A stretch of DNA of 64,000 nt, from NCBI GenBank assembly GCA_965153455.1, contig OZ234501.1, positions 11,346,001 through 11,410,000 of the forward strand. Reading direction: 5' to 3'. How positions within the stretch are numbered: position 1 is the stretch's first letter; every line of letters begins with the position of its first letter. The notes under the pieces were generated by a model that was not told where the DNA came from, ran no database searches, and saw only the letters and a program-made list of their open reading frames with translations. The DNA comes from Sphagnum compactum (Eukaryota; Bryophyta; Sphagnopsida; Sphagnales). The position numbers and the translations under genes are program-made. Of the stretch, positions 1 to 12,000 are shown in pieces.

Positions 1-1785
1 CCTAGTACCGAACCTCTCTCCTTCTTTACCTGGCTGAACACAGAGGCACTCCTCATCAGCTCGCGTACTCGCAATATCTTGTATCTCTTCACTGAAGTCA
101 TCGTCATTGGTGGCTGGTCCAACCGGATTTCTGCTCAATGCATCCACGTTTGTGTGCCTGAGTCCCGGTCGATGTACTATCTTGAAACTGAAATCCACCC
201 ACCTTCCTCTTCTGCCATGTGCATCCGACACAGTAGCCAGCCATTCAAGCGGCTTGTGGTCTGTGCGCAGGATGAAGTGATTTCTGTGCAAATATTGCCT
301 GAAGTGCATGACGCCCCAGATTAGAGCGTAACACTCCCCTTCCATGGGGTGGAATCTTCTTTGTGCTTCCGTCAAGCTTTTGCTGGCATAGGCCACTACC
401 TTTTCCAACCTGCCTTCTTTCTGTGATAAAATCGCTCCAACACCCTTGGGCGACCAGTCTACATCCAGCCAGAACGTCCTTCTGAAATGCGGACGTGTGA
501 GTACAGGTGCATTCACCAGCGCTGCCTTCAACACCTGATATGCCTGTTGACATCCCACATCCCACACAAATGCAACATCCTTCCTTGTCAACTCAAACAG
601 TGGACCTGCCAACTTCGAGTAGCCTCGAATGTACTTGCGGTAGTAACCTGTCAGACCTAAGAACGATCTGACACTAGTAGTTGTCTTCGGCGTTGGAAAA
701 TGCAGGACTGCTTCAATCTTCCCAGAATCTGGCTTGGTGCCCTCCTTGCTTACCACATGGCCCAGAAATGTGATTGACTTAGCAGCAAAACAACATTTGT
801 TTGGATTTAGTTTAAGGTTTACTTCCCTGAGCTTGCAGAGAACCGCATTCAGGTGTTGGAGATGCTCGCCCCAACTCTCACTGTGTACATTGAGGTCATC
901 AACGAACACCTTAAGAAACTTACTGCCTAAGTCCTTGAAAACTTCAGACATGGTTCGTGTGAATGTACTCGTGGCATTCTTCAGCCCGAATGGCATAACT
1001 GCCCAGTCATATATCCCAGTCTTGGTGATTAGCGTGGTCTTCTTTATGTCCTCAGGGGCCATCCAAATCTGCCAAAAACCCGACTGCAGGTCCAAAGTAG
1101 TGAACCATGATGAGTTTCCCAGCTGATCAATTACATCTTCCACAAGCGACATTGGGAACAAATCTTGACGCGTTTGTGTGTTGAGTGGTCGATAATCGCC
1201 ACAAAAGCATCTGCTTCCATCTTTCTTCACTGGCAATGTCATTCGGCAAGCATACTCGGAGTTGCTGGGTCTCATCTTACCCAATTCTACCAAAACATCT
1301 ATTTGCCTTTTTACCTCAGCCTCCTCCCAGTAAGACAATCGACCAGGGGATGCTTTGCAGGGTGGGAACCCCTGCATATCTATGCAATGTTCTCCAATGG
1401 TGCAGCAGCCAAGTTCCCCCTTGTTCCAAGCAAAGACGTCCTGGTATTGCTCCAACATTCCCCAGATCTGCTCCTTACCTTCATCATCCAATTCGGTATC
1501 TATCCTGATTTTCTGGCAGATCTCTTTCCACCTATGTTCCATCTGTAGAGGACTGGTAGTTATTAATTTCTCAGCGGGTTTGTAATCAAGGTCACCATCC
1601 CTCATATGGACGGTCTGCAGTAATACTGGCATCGAAGAATTGATGGTCGATATCGGTTGCTGCAGCTGCAACGGGTCAGGTAGACCTTGCGTGGATCCGT
1701 ACGCAGCTTGCCTGCTTTGTTCTGCATCAGATACCCACCTGATCTAATCTACGTAATCATCTGAATTAGTGAGTTCCTCTGTCAT
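1..1785 (-). pseudogene. pol: pol: reverse transcriptase-RNase H, one in-frame stop, 3' end missing
   Basis: This encodes the polymerase and RNase H that copy the element's RNA into DNA. The reading frame is -1 relative to gag-protease. Its first ATG (1785-1783) overlaps the gag TGA in the sequence ATGA. Thirteen codons later there is a TAG (1746-1744), and from there the frame is open to the window edge. RT landmarks in order are a template-binding LDLQSGFWQI motif, MPFGLKNA, and the catalytic FVDD (a variant of YxDD) near position 900. RNase H follows with LDVDWSPKGVGA and TDHKPLEWL, then a VDALSRNP tail typical of the RT-RNase H boundary with integrase. The DWS form of the first RNase H motif differs from the usual DAS. 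The single stop means normal translation would fail unless it is read through. Confidence 0.9.
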
Positions 1786-3710
1786 GAGCGCATCACCTTG
1801 TCTTGTAGCATGAGTCGCAGCATTTCTTGCGGCCCTTCAGAGTTCACCAGTTCTTCCAAGTCAGCATCCTTAAACTCCTCCTCATAGTCAACCTGTTTCA
1901 GCTGACTGGATTCTGACCCATAGCATTCACTGCTATCAGTGTCATCATCAGAATCCGAGGTGTCCGCGTCATCCTCCTTGGTCCCAATTGCCTGACCTTG
2001 TTCCGGCATCCGGTCAGGATCTCGACCGGCACGTGTGTCCTTCCAGGTGGCCGGCGTCTTTGGTCCCAGCGCTCCCGAATTCGTGTTCTGCAGTAAGTTT
2101 ACCACTGTCAACGGCAGGACCTCTACATTGGTCCCATGACCATGTCTCACATGTAACAGACCTCGTTCTACGTCCACTACTGCTCCAATCTTCATCAAAA
2201 AGTCCAACCCCAGAAGCACATCGTAGCTATCTGTGTCCACAACCATAAAGGTCATGGCGCACTGCACGCCTCCCACCTTGACTGGTATCTCATTTATCCT
2301 TCCTAATGCCTGTGTAATTACTCCCGATGCAGTCTTGTAGGTTTCAGTACCTGTCACAAGATGCATCATGCCCAGCTCTTTGACAACAGCAGCCGCCATC
2401 ACCGACATGGAGGCTCCCGTATCAACCAGACCTTCCACAATGTAGTTGTTGATCTCCACCAACAAATGCAGAGTTTTACTTCGATGGGTCTTGTTGATGC
2501 AGATCTTCCGTAATGATGGGATCGTAGAGACTACCGAGACTTGATTCTCAGTCGCTTCCGAGTCCCTTTTCCTCCTAATTTTACCAAGCTCAAGGTTCTC
2601 CAACTCTCCAAGGATCATCAGAATGGTCTCCATGGGCGAGAGGGAAACCTTTCCCTTTATGAAATGTGACAGAATCTTGGATCTGACAGATGCATCTCGT
2701 CCTGCTCCAATTCCTTCTCCTACAGTTTCAGGTATCGGTCCAGGCCTTTCCGGCGTCATTTCGACGGGAGTTCTCCTCCTTGGTACTCTGGTATAAGAGA
2801 ACAGGCTTTCATTGCCACACAGCTTGTTAAGCTGTTGTTCAGTCGCTGCCTCATCACTTAGCATCACCTCTAGGAAGTTTGCCACTCCAGATTGCGATTG
2901 CCCATCCTTGGGCTTCTTCCAGCATTGGTCTTCGAAATGTCCCAATCCTGAACAGAAAGAACACTTCATACCACAATTTTCTGTCCTATGAGGCAATTTG
3001 CACTTGGCACATTTCGGCCGTGCTTCACTCAGCCTCGGACAGCTGGTGGCCATATGGTCCTTGTCCTTACAGATTTGGCATCCCCCGAACACGGTGGTAG
3101 ATGATGATGCTTCTGGATTCGACGCAGCCCCCTTAAAGAAATTGATGAGGGTGTTGTTCAGAGTAGTGACTTGCTTCTCCACATTGCTCTCCGACGTCTC
3201 TTCTTCCTGCTCCTCTCGAAGAGGCTCATACGGTGTTTCCCCGAGTTCACCCAGAACTCTTTCTACCTCTGTTGTAGCTCCAACCAATTCTTCGATGTCT
3301 GCGAACGTCCTCACCACACACAGCTTTCGGATCTCTGGCCTTAGTCTGGCCAGGAATCTCCTCCTCTGCTCTACATCTTGTATTTGACCCTTCCGAAACA
3401 ACTTGTCTAGTCGTTCGAAATATTTCTGAACCCTTTCTTTGGGTTCTTGCTTGATGGCATCCATCTTCATTCGGATGTCATCAGCATCTACATTCCCGTA
3501 GTTCTGCACGATCAACGTTCTCATCTCATTCCAATCGGCTGGCACCGGCTGCAGCCACTTAAACCATTCCTTGGCTCGACCGCGCAAATTCAACTTGGCG
3601 ATCTTGAACAGTTTGTCAGCATTGAGATCGCGCACTTCGGCGGCCATGGTAAGTCGCTCCGCCCAATCATTTACATCTTCATGATCTCGTCCCCAGAACA
3701 ACTCATCCAT
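1782..3710 (-). CDS. gag-pro: Gag-protease polyprotein of Ty3/gypsy element
   Basis: This is an open frame of 642 codons. Residues 1-180 match the retrotransposon gag capsid domain (the RAKEWF and ERVQKYFERLDKLF stretches). Three zinc knuckles follow between about residues 211 and 270; two are CX2CX4HX4C, and the middle one is CX2CX3HX4C. An aspartic protease active site, VDTGAS, lies at about residue 430, with LLGLDF downstream as the second conserved block. The C-terminal 60 residues are very acidic. The original start was probably upstream: codons for MTSP, a TAG, and G precede this ATG, and the related copy at 40574 has CAG (Gln) in place of that TAG. The initiating Met used here (3710) is therefore the second one. 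The stop is a TGA overlapping the pol ATG. Confidence 0.92.
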   Translation of the reverse strand: MDELFWGRDHEDVNDWAERLTMAAEVRDLNADKLFKIAKLNLRGRAKEWFKWLQPVPADWNEMRTLIVQNYGNVDADDIRMKMDAIKQEPKERVQKYFERLDKLFRKGQIQDVEQRRRFLARLRPEIRKLCVVRTFADIEELVGATTEVERVLGELGETPYEPLREEQEEETSESNVEKQVTTLNNTLINFFKGAASNPEASSSTTVFGGCQICKDKDHMATSCPRLSEARPKCAKCKLPHRTENCGMKCSFCSGLGHFEDQCWKKPKDGQSQSGVANFLEVMLSDEAATEQQLNKLCGNESLFSYTRVPRRRTPVEMTPERPGPIPETVGEGIGAGRDASVRSKILSHFIKGKVSLSPMETILMILGELENLELGKIRRKRDSEATENQVSVVSTIPSLRKICINKTHRSKTLHLLVEINNYIVEGLVDTGASMSVMAAAVVKELGMMHLVTGTETYKTASGVITQALGRINEIPVKVGGVQCAMTFMVVDTDSYDVLLGLDFLMKIGAVVDVERGLLHVRHGHGTNVEVLPLTVVNLLQNTNSGALGPKTPATWKDTRAGRDPDRMPEQGQAIGTKEDDADTSDSDDDTDSSECYGSESSQLKQVDYEEEFKDADLEELVNSEGPQEMLRLMLQDKVMRS

Positions 3711-3881
3711 TCCCTAAGGACTCGTCATCTCACAGAGGTTCAGCAACACAGCAAAAATTGCAGCACTCTTCTGCACACACAGCTCTTCAAATCAAAAACA
3801 AATGCAAGCAAAATTGATCAGCTTCCCAGCTCCTGCAGCAACACAGTTCTGACTCTTGAAAAAAAACAAATGTTGTCCGAG

Positions 3882-4280
3882 TTATTCATCAAACTCGGAC
3901 TGCGCTCCCTCAATTATCGGTTTCAAAGGTGCAATAGTGGATGGAACAGTGGTGAAGTTCTGCTCATTCGTAGATTCTTGCTGGAATCTCCATTCCCCTT
4001 CCTGGCTGCGCCAGATTCTCCAGCTAATAAGGCGGGATCTCGATCCGCCATGTTCCACCCGAAGCAAGCGATCTCCCTCCTGAAATAAATCCTCCACACC
4101 AAGGATGTACAATCTCACAAAATGGTTGGGTGAAGTAGCAAGTTTGGGAATCCAAATGTCTCCCAGCCTACGCACACTACGCTGCCTCTTAGCGAATATA
4201 GGCGTTACTCTACGCAAGGTACGAGGTGTAGTAGTACTGTGTCTGTAGCTGTGAGACTGACACCCATCCCCCTGCTCCAT
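3882..4280 (-). CDS. Leader (pre-gag) ORF of the gypsy element, unknown function
   Basis: This is an open frame of 132 aa between the primer-binding site and gag, starting MEQGDG. I do not recognise the family. It is basic around residues 20-40 (LRRV, KRQR), and has a GDIWIP/SPNHF block and an SRLISWRIW block. The same protein can be followed in the diverged copy at 41414-41030, where MEQDDG, STLRKV, KRQR, GDVWIP, SPNHF and SRLISWRTF align, although that copy has a stop and a frameshift. A second short ORF (4419-4210, 69 aa) overlaps its start in another frame and is also recognisable in the second copy. Conservation of residues between two diverged copies suggests a real protein or a conserved RNA. 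No transcript evidence is available here. Confidence 0.55.
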   Translation of the reverse strand: MEQGDGCQSHSYRHSTTTPRTLRRVTPIFAKRQRSVRRLGDIWIPKLATSPNHFVRLYILGVEDLFQEGDRLLRVEHGGSRSRLISWRIWRSQEGEWRFQQESTNEQNFTTVPSTIAPLKPIIEGAQSEFDE

Positions 4281-4604
4281 CTCTCACCTTCAGCCAAACG
4301 TGAACACGAGTATAGAAACCACTGTGAGTTACTTCTACTGCTATGTCTCCTACTCGAGCTTGATCAGGATCTATCCCTACAAGCCTAACCACACCAAAGC
4401 CTGGAAAACGCAAAATCACTGCTCCCCTCTATGGTCCGTTCTGAACAGTAAAGAAATCAAATCTACGAACAAGCTGTTGCTCACGAATCTCCTGAGTCAC
4501 TTATTCTACAGGAATTCCCTCACCGCTAGATGAAGACATGATCCTCAACTATCATTCTACCTAACTATCCACAGGTTCTACGAAGGTTGCAAACACGGAA
4601 CCAT

Positions 4605-4616
4605 GCTCTGATACCA
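4605..4616 (-). other. Primer-binding site (initiator tRNA-Met)
   Basis: On the minus strand this reads TGGTATCAGAGC, the standard plant retrotransposon primer site complementary to the 3' end of initiator Met tRNA. It marks the boundary between the 5' LTR (to the right) and the leader. The equivalent site in the second copy (41740-41751) carries one transition. Confidence 0.88.
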
Positions 4617-4953
4617 AAAAGAGAGGGTCCGAAATCACACAGTACATTGACTGCCTGCGCGACCCCAAGCGTCCATGTTCTCTGATCTTCTACACACAAC
4701 TCAAACCTCTGATCATCACACAGCACGCTAACTGCCTACTGACTCTCACAGACGCACATTGCAAGACCAGAGATGAACAAGTGCTTTGCTTCCACACAAC
4801 AACAGGGCAGATTTCACATCATCCGTCTCCTGTCTCGCCCACTCACACAATTGCCAGCCAAGGAAACTCTTTCATTACAGACTATATACATCGCTCGAAA
4901 GCACAAGCCTGACTTCCATCAGAAGTTCACAAACCACCACATTCCTAGTTCTG

Positions 4954-4997
<44 letters not shown>

Positions 4998-5390
4998 CAT
5001 TCCTCTACAGCAGCTTGGCCAGTTACCAGGCGCAGCGGAAAATTCTAGCATTCAGCCAAGCTCTCCTGCAACTCACCGAACATCTCCTCACTATCTCCTA
5101 CCAAGATCCTTTACTTCCGGCTCTCTACTCTTCTTCTCAGACCTCCGTTACAGCTCCAAACCGACTCTGCCCATAATGGTAGTTCCATCCCTCATAATTT
5201 GGCGCCGCCAATCGGCCTCCATGCCTATTCAGTAGCAGCCGCCATTTGAATTTCCCTGTACAGCATCCCACACACAGCCAGCCAAGCTTCCCATGCACTC
5301 CCATGCAGCATTAATGGAAAGGCAGCCGCCACAAAAGCAAACGGCTCAAGAAAGCAAAAACTCAGTTTCCAGTATCAGGGAATGTTCACA
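4617..5390 (-). repeat. Probable 5' LTR of the gypsy element
   Basis: This lies upstream of the primer-binding site on the minus strand. The outer end is set at TGTGAACATT (5390), because LTRs start with TG; the inner end next to the PBS lacks a clear CA, so both ends are approximate. A TATA-like GTATATAG sits near 4880-4890 and could drive transcription about 250 bp from the PBS. An AT dinucleotide run of about 35 bp (4958-4993) lies inside. The 3' LTR is outside the window, so the ends cannot be confirmed by comparison. Confidence 0.5.
4958..4993. repeat. (TA)n microsatellite
   Basis: This is a run of about 17 TA units inside the probable LTR. Its length is likely to vary between individuals. 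Confidence 0.9.
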
Positions 5391-8300
5391 GGATATGGCG
5401 ACCTAATTTCGCGTTACAAATGTCCATTCCTTGAAGATAAAAACCTAGTCTCCGCTCTCTTCTGTGCGAACTTTTTTCCTCTGGACATGCAACATAAGTC
5501 ATTGGAACTGGCTTCTCATTTGACACATGTAAATGCCTCCTGTAGCCAATTATTGCATCATGCCTCACATGATCATTGTGTTTACATCTCTCAAGTGAGA
5601 ATCCCTTCAGAATTTTACTAGAGCGTTTTTGGGTATAGATCCATTACAATTGCCCAATCTATGGCTAAGGTCATTTATATTTGCCCTCGAAAAATGGTGT
5701 AGACTAATTCTAATCACCCATGGACATGGCTTGGGTCATTTCCCGTCACCCATGGGTGGTTAAGATTAATGCAGGTCAACCCAAAACTTTCTATTTTGAT
5801 AAGAAGAATTAATTTGACATAGATTAATTCATGTCACCTAGGAACAACCTATATCATTTCTGGTCATTTGAATTGACAAAAATTATAATAGCAATAACAA
5901 TCGAGCTGATAAATTTTAGTTGCCCATGGGCAGTCAAGATCATTTCCAATCGCCCAATAATGATGACAATGGTAGTGTGGTTTACATTTGTTAGTTTTTG
6001 TCATTTCTAGTCCCCCCCCTCCCGCCCCTCCCCTTCCCAAAATGGTGCTTATCCTTTGCCATGCATGTATTGATGAATTGCTGAAATCATTATTGATTTC
6101 CGATGGATGATTGAAATAGTGTTTGATGCCCTCTCCTCTTCAAAATGATTTGGATCATTTTCAGTAATGAAAAGCTTTTGTGGAAAAAAATTACATGGGT
6201 AAAATTTGTACAAGGTCTAAAGGCGAAATTAATGCATCTAGGAGGATCCTAACATGATAAATAATATGAATTTGACACATCACATTAGTTTTGACAAGCT
6301 ATAATTATAAGTTACAAAGTTGCTTTATACATCATGTACATTATACCCCACTTATACATGACAAAATATTAAAATTTGAAACTTAAACATACTCAAAAAT
6401 TCCAAAAACAAAAAATCAAAATATATTTTTCAATGATTTGTTTGGTGAATAGTTGCTTAATAGTTTCTTAATGCCCAAATAATTTCCACCATCAACAATT
6501 AGTATTTATATGCAATTAAGCAAATATTGATTGCAAAAGGGGCATAATTTAGTCCAACTTACTTATTTCAAAATATCAAAACTTATACCAAAACCTAAAA
6601 TTAGATGTAATGACTTTTCAAATTTAATATGTTAATACTCATATTACTCAAGTTTCGTAATATTTGCAATGATAATGACTTACTACATATGCATCTCCTT
6701 CTTTTGTAATTTTCACTAGGCTTTTACTACTTTTTGGTTCCTATGGTTGTGAATGCGCCCTTTAGACATGAAAAAGTTGGACATGATGTTAAAGAAAATA
6801 TTGTCAACATATTGAAGGCAATGTGAAATTTGAGAAATAAATAAGGAAATAATATGACATGCCATCCACTAAAATGTGTTACCTTCAAAAATATTTCAAT
6901 TTTTTAATCCATTGTGATGCTATGTAAACAATTCTACCCTGTCATCACCATTCCAATGTTCACATTATTTTTTCCGCTGAAATACACTACAAACAACCTA
7001 TTTTATTTGAACATTACCTGATTATGCACCCCAAGTAGCCAAACTCCTATTTTGACATTGTGTATGAACTAACCGAATTTCAAATATGACATCTATATAT
7101 AACTTGTAAGACTATGGAATGCCATTGTACATGCAATTAATGTGCATAATGAAAGATGGTGTTTAGTGGTTGGGCATTGTTGATAAACCTCATTTTGTCG
7201 ACCTTTAACACTCATCATAGAACCTCTTTTATATATAAGGAGAGTCATTGGGAACTTTGATTTATTTTCTCAAATTCCCAATGAAATATCAACAAAAGTT
7301 CATCATGCTTGAAGTTCATCATTAAGGACTTTGAGCACACCATTGGGAATACCATTAAATGAATTTCAAAAGCTCATTTTTGTGTACATTTGTGCATGTG
7401 TAATGAAATTTTTTGAAGACATTATTGGGAACACCCTTGAAAAACATCAAATGTTAAATTGGGGACACTACCATGAATAAAATTGGAAACTTGTTTGAAA
7501 CATTTAAGGGGAAAGACAAAGGACATTATGGGCATCATTATGGTTCATCATACATGGAAGCATTTGCAATTTCGTACAAAATGAATTCCATTCATGACAA
7601 CATCAAGAAATTTCCCAACAATGTAAACAATTTTTTGGGGGTTGTTGTGAGATTATGTGAAGATGCTATAAAAACTTCGACAATGGGAACTTTTGGAAAT
7701 TATCAATTTCATGACAGTTAGTTAAAGAGCTTCCATGATTAACAAAATCAACCTTTAAAAAAAATGCTATATGTAAAGTACCTAGCATATGAGAAATCAC
7801 CATTTTTAAGTCCTACAAGGTGATCACTATAAATTATTTCAACGTGTTTCACAAAACAAAATCCCCAAACCAACCACATTAAGAAAATAAATAATGCAAC
7901 CAAATGGATTCCAAGTAATTTTTTGACACAGCTATATATGATCCCATTGTTTTACAATAAATTTTTGCATTGTTACCAATTTATATTTCACAAAAGCCAT
8001 GAGATTGACGAATATTAAAGTTGTATGTTCATCAATATATAAAATTGATTAAAAAGGAAAAGGGGTGTGAATTGTGAACATAGTAATACAAGTCATTAAA
8101 CAAGTGAAAACATATTACATAAATGTTTAATACATGTTTTGAAGTGGTACACAAAAATGGATTTAACATAATATAGTTGTAGCATTTGGATGGATTTGGA
8201 ATGAATCAAAACAATAACCAATTTTTTTAAAGAAGTTATGTAATCAATTTTAAAAACATTGTGACCCATGAAGGATTGTAAGCAATTTCAATCTACCAAT

Positions 8301-9012
8301 CCCAATATGCAACCTCGATATTAAGCACTTGACTAATGACTACCTAAGTGGGCACATGTAGTTTGCGATATTGTGTTTATATCCAAATAGGACATTTCCT
8401 ATCTAAGTAAAATTGAAGGGTATTTGCAAGTTCGGATGAACAAATTTTGGTGGATTTGGAATTCATAGACAATTATTTTATAGTAGTGTATTTGGTCAAT
8501 GCTAGATACATAGATCCATTGTATGCCCATGCTCACAATTTTAAAGAAATTCAAATATAATTAATGATCACTCATTAATAAATTTAATAATATAATGTTT
8601 GAAGGTGAACAAAGTTATGGAAAACTCCCCAAAGTCATTTCATACAAGACTTTACCATTCTTTATTTATTTTGGTGATGTTTAAAATTCCTTAAAAATTC
8701 CATACCATGTGGTAATTATAGTTTAAAAGCCCTTATATTCAAATGATGACAACAATATTTATCCATTTAAAGAAAATATGTTATTTTCAAACTATGATTA
8801 TAATGAATTTACAAGGTTTTTACTTGTGCCATGACATTGGAGGTTGTGTACATATAAAAGTCCCATGTTAGGATTAAACTCTAGTCTTGAAATATTAAAT
8901 CACGATTGGACATAACTAAATTACATAAGAATTGGATATGTGACCCTTATTTCATAAAATTTAATTTGGGACACATGATAATTCACAAGGGTGCAAAACT
9001 TGCTACATTCCA
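5391..9012. other. Spacer between the gypsy element and the receptor kinase gene
   Basis: This is AT-rich sequence with no gene I can support. Positions 5640-5960 hold several degenerate copies of a motif built on CCCATGGG/GTCATTTC. Positions 7200-7700 are rich in repeated GGGAAC-type words, and the 82-codon ORF there (7473-7721) has no recognisable domain. The 3' UTR of the receptor kinase must lie just left of 9013. Confidence 0.6.
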
Positions 9013-12000
9013 TCATTTCCTCACAACATTAAGCTCAATATACTTACTTTCAAATGGATTTGAGTTTGTCGAACTTGACGATCTATCATTGCTTGAGATT
9101 CCTTCAAGCCATGGTTGATCATCCTTGTCCTTGAAATCTTCTGAAACAGTTGCAAGACTTTTGGAGGAATACTTTAATTTTCCATATAACCTATTCAAAT
9201 CATCAAGTCTTGGATTTTGCATGGGTAATACTTCAATTTCCATTTCCCCTTTGAGCATTCCCACCACACGAGACATGGACGGTCGTTTCTCTGCTTCAGC
9301 TTGTAAACATAAAAGGGCTATGTTGACCACTTGTGTTATTTTTGCCAATTCAAGCTCATTATGTACTTGAAGTTCTTTATCCACAAGATTTTCAATCATG
9401 TTGCTTTTGTAGAACCATCGCCAAGCCTATACACAAACTCACCAAAGAAAAACTCACTGATTATTACAATAAGATGACATTCATGAGATGTGATATATTT
9501 GAACCATTGTTCAACTTGTTAACATCAAATTTGAATAACATTCAAATATGAATTTAATTTGATTTTTTTCATGAATTGTTGTTGAACCTTTGTGGTCACA
9601 TTTCATATGCCCACCCAAATCATTATGAGGCTAGAAATTTGAAATTGAATCAAACTAAATGATGCTTAAATGTACTTAATTATAACCAACCCAATAATGA
9701 TGGGTTTCAAGTTTTAAAAACCACACAAGATGGGTGATGTACTAACACAATAACATTATAAAAAACATGTAAAATCACTTTTGAAAAAGGAAGGAATAGT
9801 TATCAAGTAAATAAATTTGGTTTTGCAAACTCTGAATAACATCTCCCCTTTACTAAAAGGGGGGGGGGAGTTCACAGTAGATGCACTAGCATTTGCATGA
9901 CCTTAGACAAATCTACATAAAAGGAACACAACTCATGTAAAAGAGATGGTGGGCTCACATTGTCCAAAAGATATATATCGTCTGGAAGCAAGGTGGAATC
10001 GATGTTTTTTCTTCCACTTATAACTTCGAGTGCCACAACCCCAAAACTAAAAACATCAACCTTGTCTGTGAGTTGGCCACGTGTTGCATACTCCGGTGCT
10101 AAGTACCCTCTGCACATGCAATATAATAAATAAAATTATGTAAAAAATTATAATTATTTTGTTAAATATGTTATTTTCACATATTTTCAAAATAAACTAA
10201 ATTGACCTTCACTAAATGTAAAACATTTTTTTCAATAACGATTGATATGTCTAATCACCATTATTTGATGCACTTTCATGTTAATCTATATTAATAATAT
10301 GATATCAGCCCTTCCAACATATGACATGGTATGGATTTTTAAAAAAAACAAGATGATATAACTTTCAAATGTAAAAAACATTTATTTGATGATATCCCTT
10401 AACTTCCATTGTAAAGTTGCCATATACTATGCAGCATTATGATATATGAGTTTTTAATTTGTTTGCAAACATATGCCATGGACATTACATGAATTGTGTT
10501 TCTTCAGGTGGATAATTACAACTTTGTGTCACAACATAAAATCAACATCACATCAAGAAAAAAACCATATATTATGTCAAAAATTCCATACTCACTTTGT
10601 ACCAGCAATTTCAACCATGGACATGTGGGTTTTATCATCTGGAAATAAAAAGGCCAAGCCAAAATCTGCAATTTTTGCACAAAATTTGTTGTCAAGCAAA
10701 ATATTGCTTGCTTTGATATCTCGATGTATAATTCGTGGTTGATTTTCATGAAGGTATCGCAAACCACATGCCACTCCAAGAATGATATTGAATCGCATTG
10801 GCCATGTCAAAATATGATTTCCTTTGTGCTCTACAAAAACAAAATCCAAATGTGATCCATTGGAATATGTGTAACATTTATAAATGAAAATTTACTAGTC
10901 ATGCCCCACTTAATTCATTCACACATTCTTAAACTTGGGTCAAGTCATAGTTTACGTGGAATATATGTTTTTGGTGCAAAGATTTACAAGGATAAAAAAA
11001 CACACAAAATAAAATTTCCATGTTACATGAAACATATAAACATATTTGTGTCATTTGAATTTACATTAAGAAAACTACTTTCAAATGGCATGAAAAATTA
11101 AGTTGAATTTTTGAACTCACCAAATAATGTTTCAGCTAAATCATTGTTTTCAACATATTCGTACACCAAAAGCCTTTTGCTTGATGTTGTAATGCAACAA
11201 CCTTTTAATTTAACAAGGTTTGGATGTTTCACTCCACTGATAGTAATGACTTCATTAATGAATTCATCAATGTTTTGTTGGTTTTTTTTGAACAGTTGTT
11301 TCACAGCCACTTGATTGCCTTTAAATGTTCCCTGTAAAACACAGACATTAAGTTTTTTTAAACCAAAACAACATTGGAACCTGCATGACATGACCTTAAG
11401 ACTTTGTGCACTATTTCATGTATGTTTACATTCAAGTATAACCAAATTTGAATGTGCATATATAGAGTCTTTATATTTGTTGATAAGGCGCACACACACA
11501 TATTAATGTTATACATTACACAAATTCAAAATTTCAAAGTCTTAATATCAATTGATCATTGAATCTAAAATTAAAAACTCAAATATGTTCATGAAGGATT
11601 ATAAAATGTACATACATTTTTAAAGTATATGTATCAAGTTTTTAGTACTAATAATTTTGGTAATATCATGAGAGGCATGGTAATATGTGAGGTATGGTAT
11701 GATAAAGGTTAGTACCTTGTAAACAACACCATAAGCCCCTTCACCTAATTTTGTATCTGGATGAAAGTCTCTTGTGGCAACTTTGAGCTCATTATATGCA
11801 AAGATGGTCGGTTGAACCTCAAATTCAACAAATTCTGTAGAAGTTCACAACAATTTAATGTTTGAATTAAATATTTAAATCAACTTCTGGTGCAAATGAG
11901 TTTCAATACAAAAGTAAATTCATTTTGTACCTAAATTAAAATTTAGTATAATGTGCAAAAGACTTTTAAAAATGTTCAACCTAATAATAATGGGAAAATA

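Larger units (their letters stand above)
1..5390 (-). mobile_element. Ty3/gypsy LTR retrotransposon, 5' part, cut by window edge
   Basis: Reading on the minus strand, the order is 5' LTR (about 5390-4617), a primer-binding site complementary to initiator tRNA-Met (4616-4605), a 0.9 kb leader with an ORF, gag-protease (3710-1782), and reverse transcriptase-RNase H (1785 to 1). The integrase and the 3' LTR lie outside the window. The protease-RT-RNase H order and the CCHC knuckles in gag place it with Ty3/gypsy elements if integrase follows, which cannot be seen here. The coding parts are nearly intact: I see one in-frame TAG in pol and one at the original gag start, so it is a fairly young but dead or dying copy. 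A much more decayed relative lies at 39370-41751 in the same orientation. Confidence 0.9.

Noticed and set aside
734-1548. Plus-strand ORFs up to 130 codons
   Set aside because: Antisense to the RT-RNase H frame.
1988-3387. Plus-strand ORFs of 70-130 codons across the gag-protease gene
   Set aside because: They are antisense shadows of the gag-protease frame, which carries clear domain motifs.
5640-5960. CCCATGGG-containing words as an operator or repeat array
   Set aside because: Spacing is irregular and the units are too degenerate to call.
7473-7721. 82-codon plus ORF beginning MNKIGN
   Set aside because: No domain, low-complexity AT-rich surroundings, and GGGAAC-type repeats upstream; no sign of codon selection.
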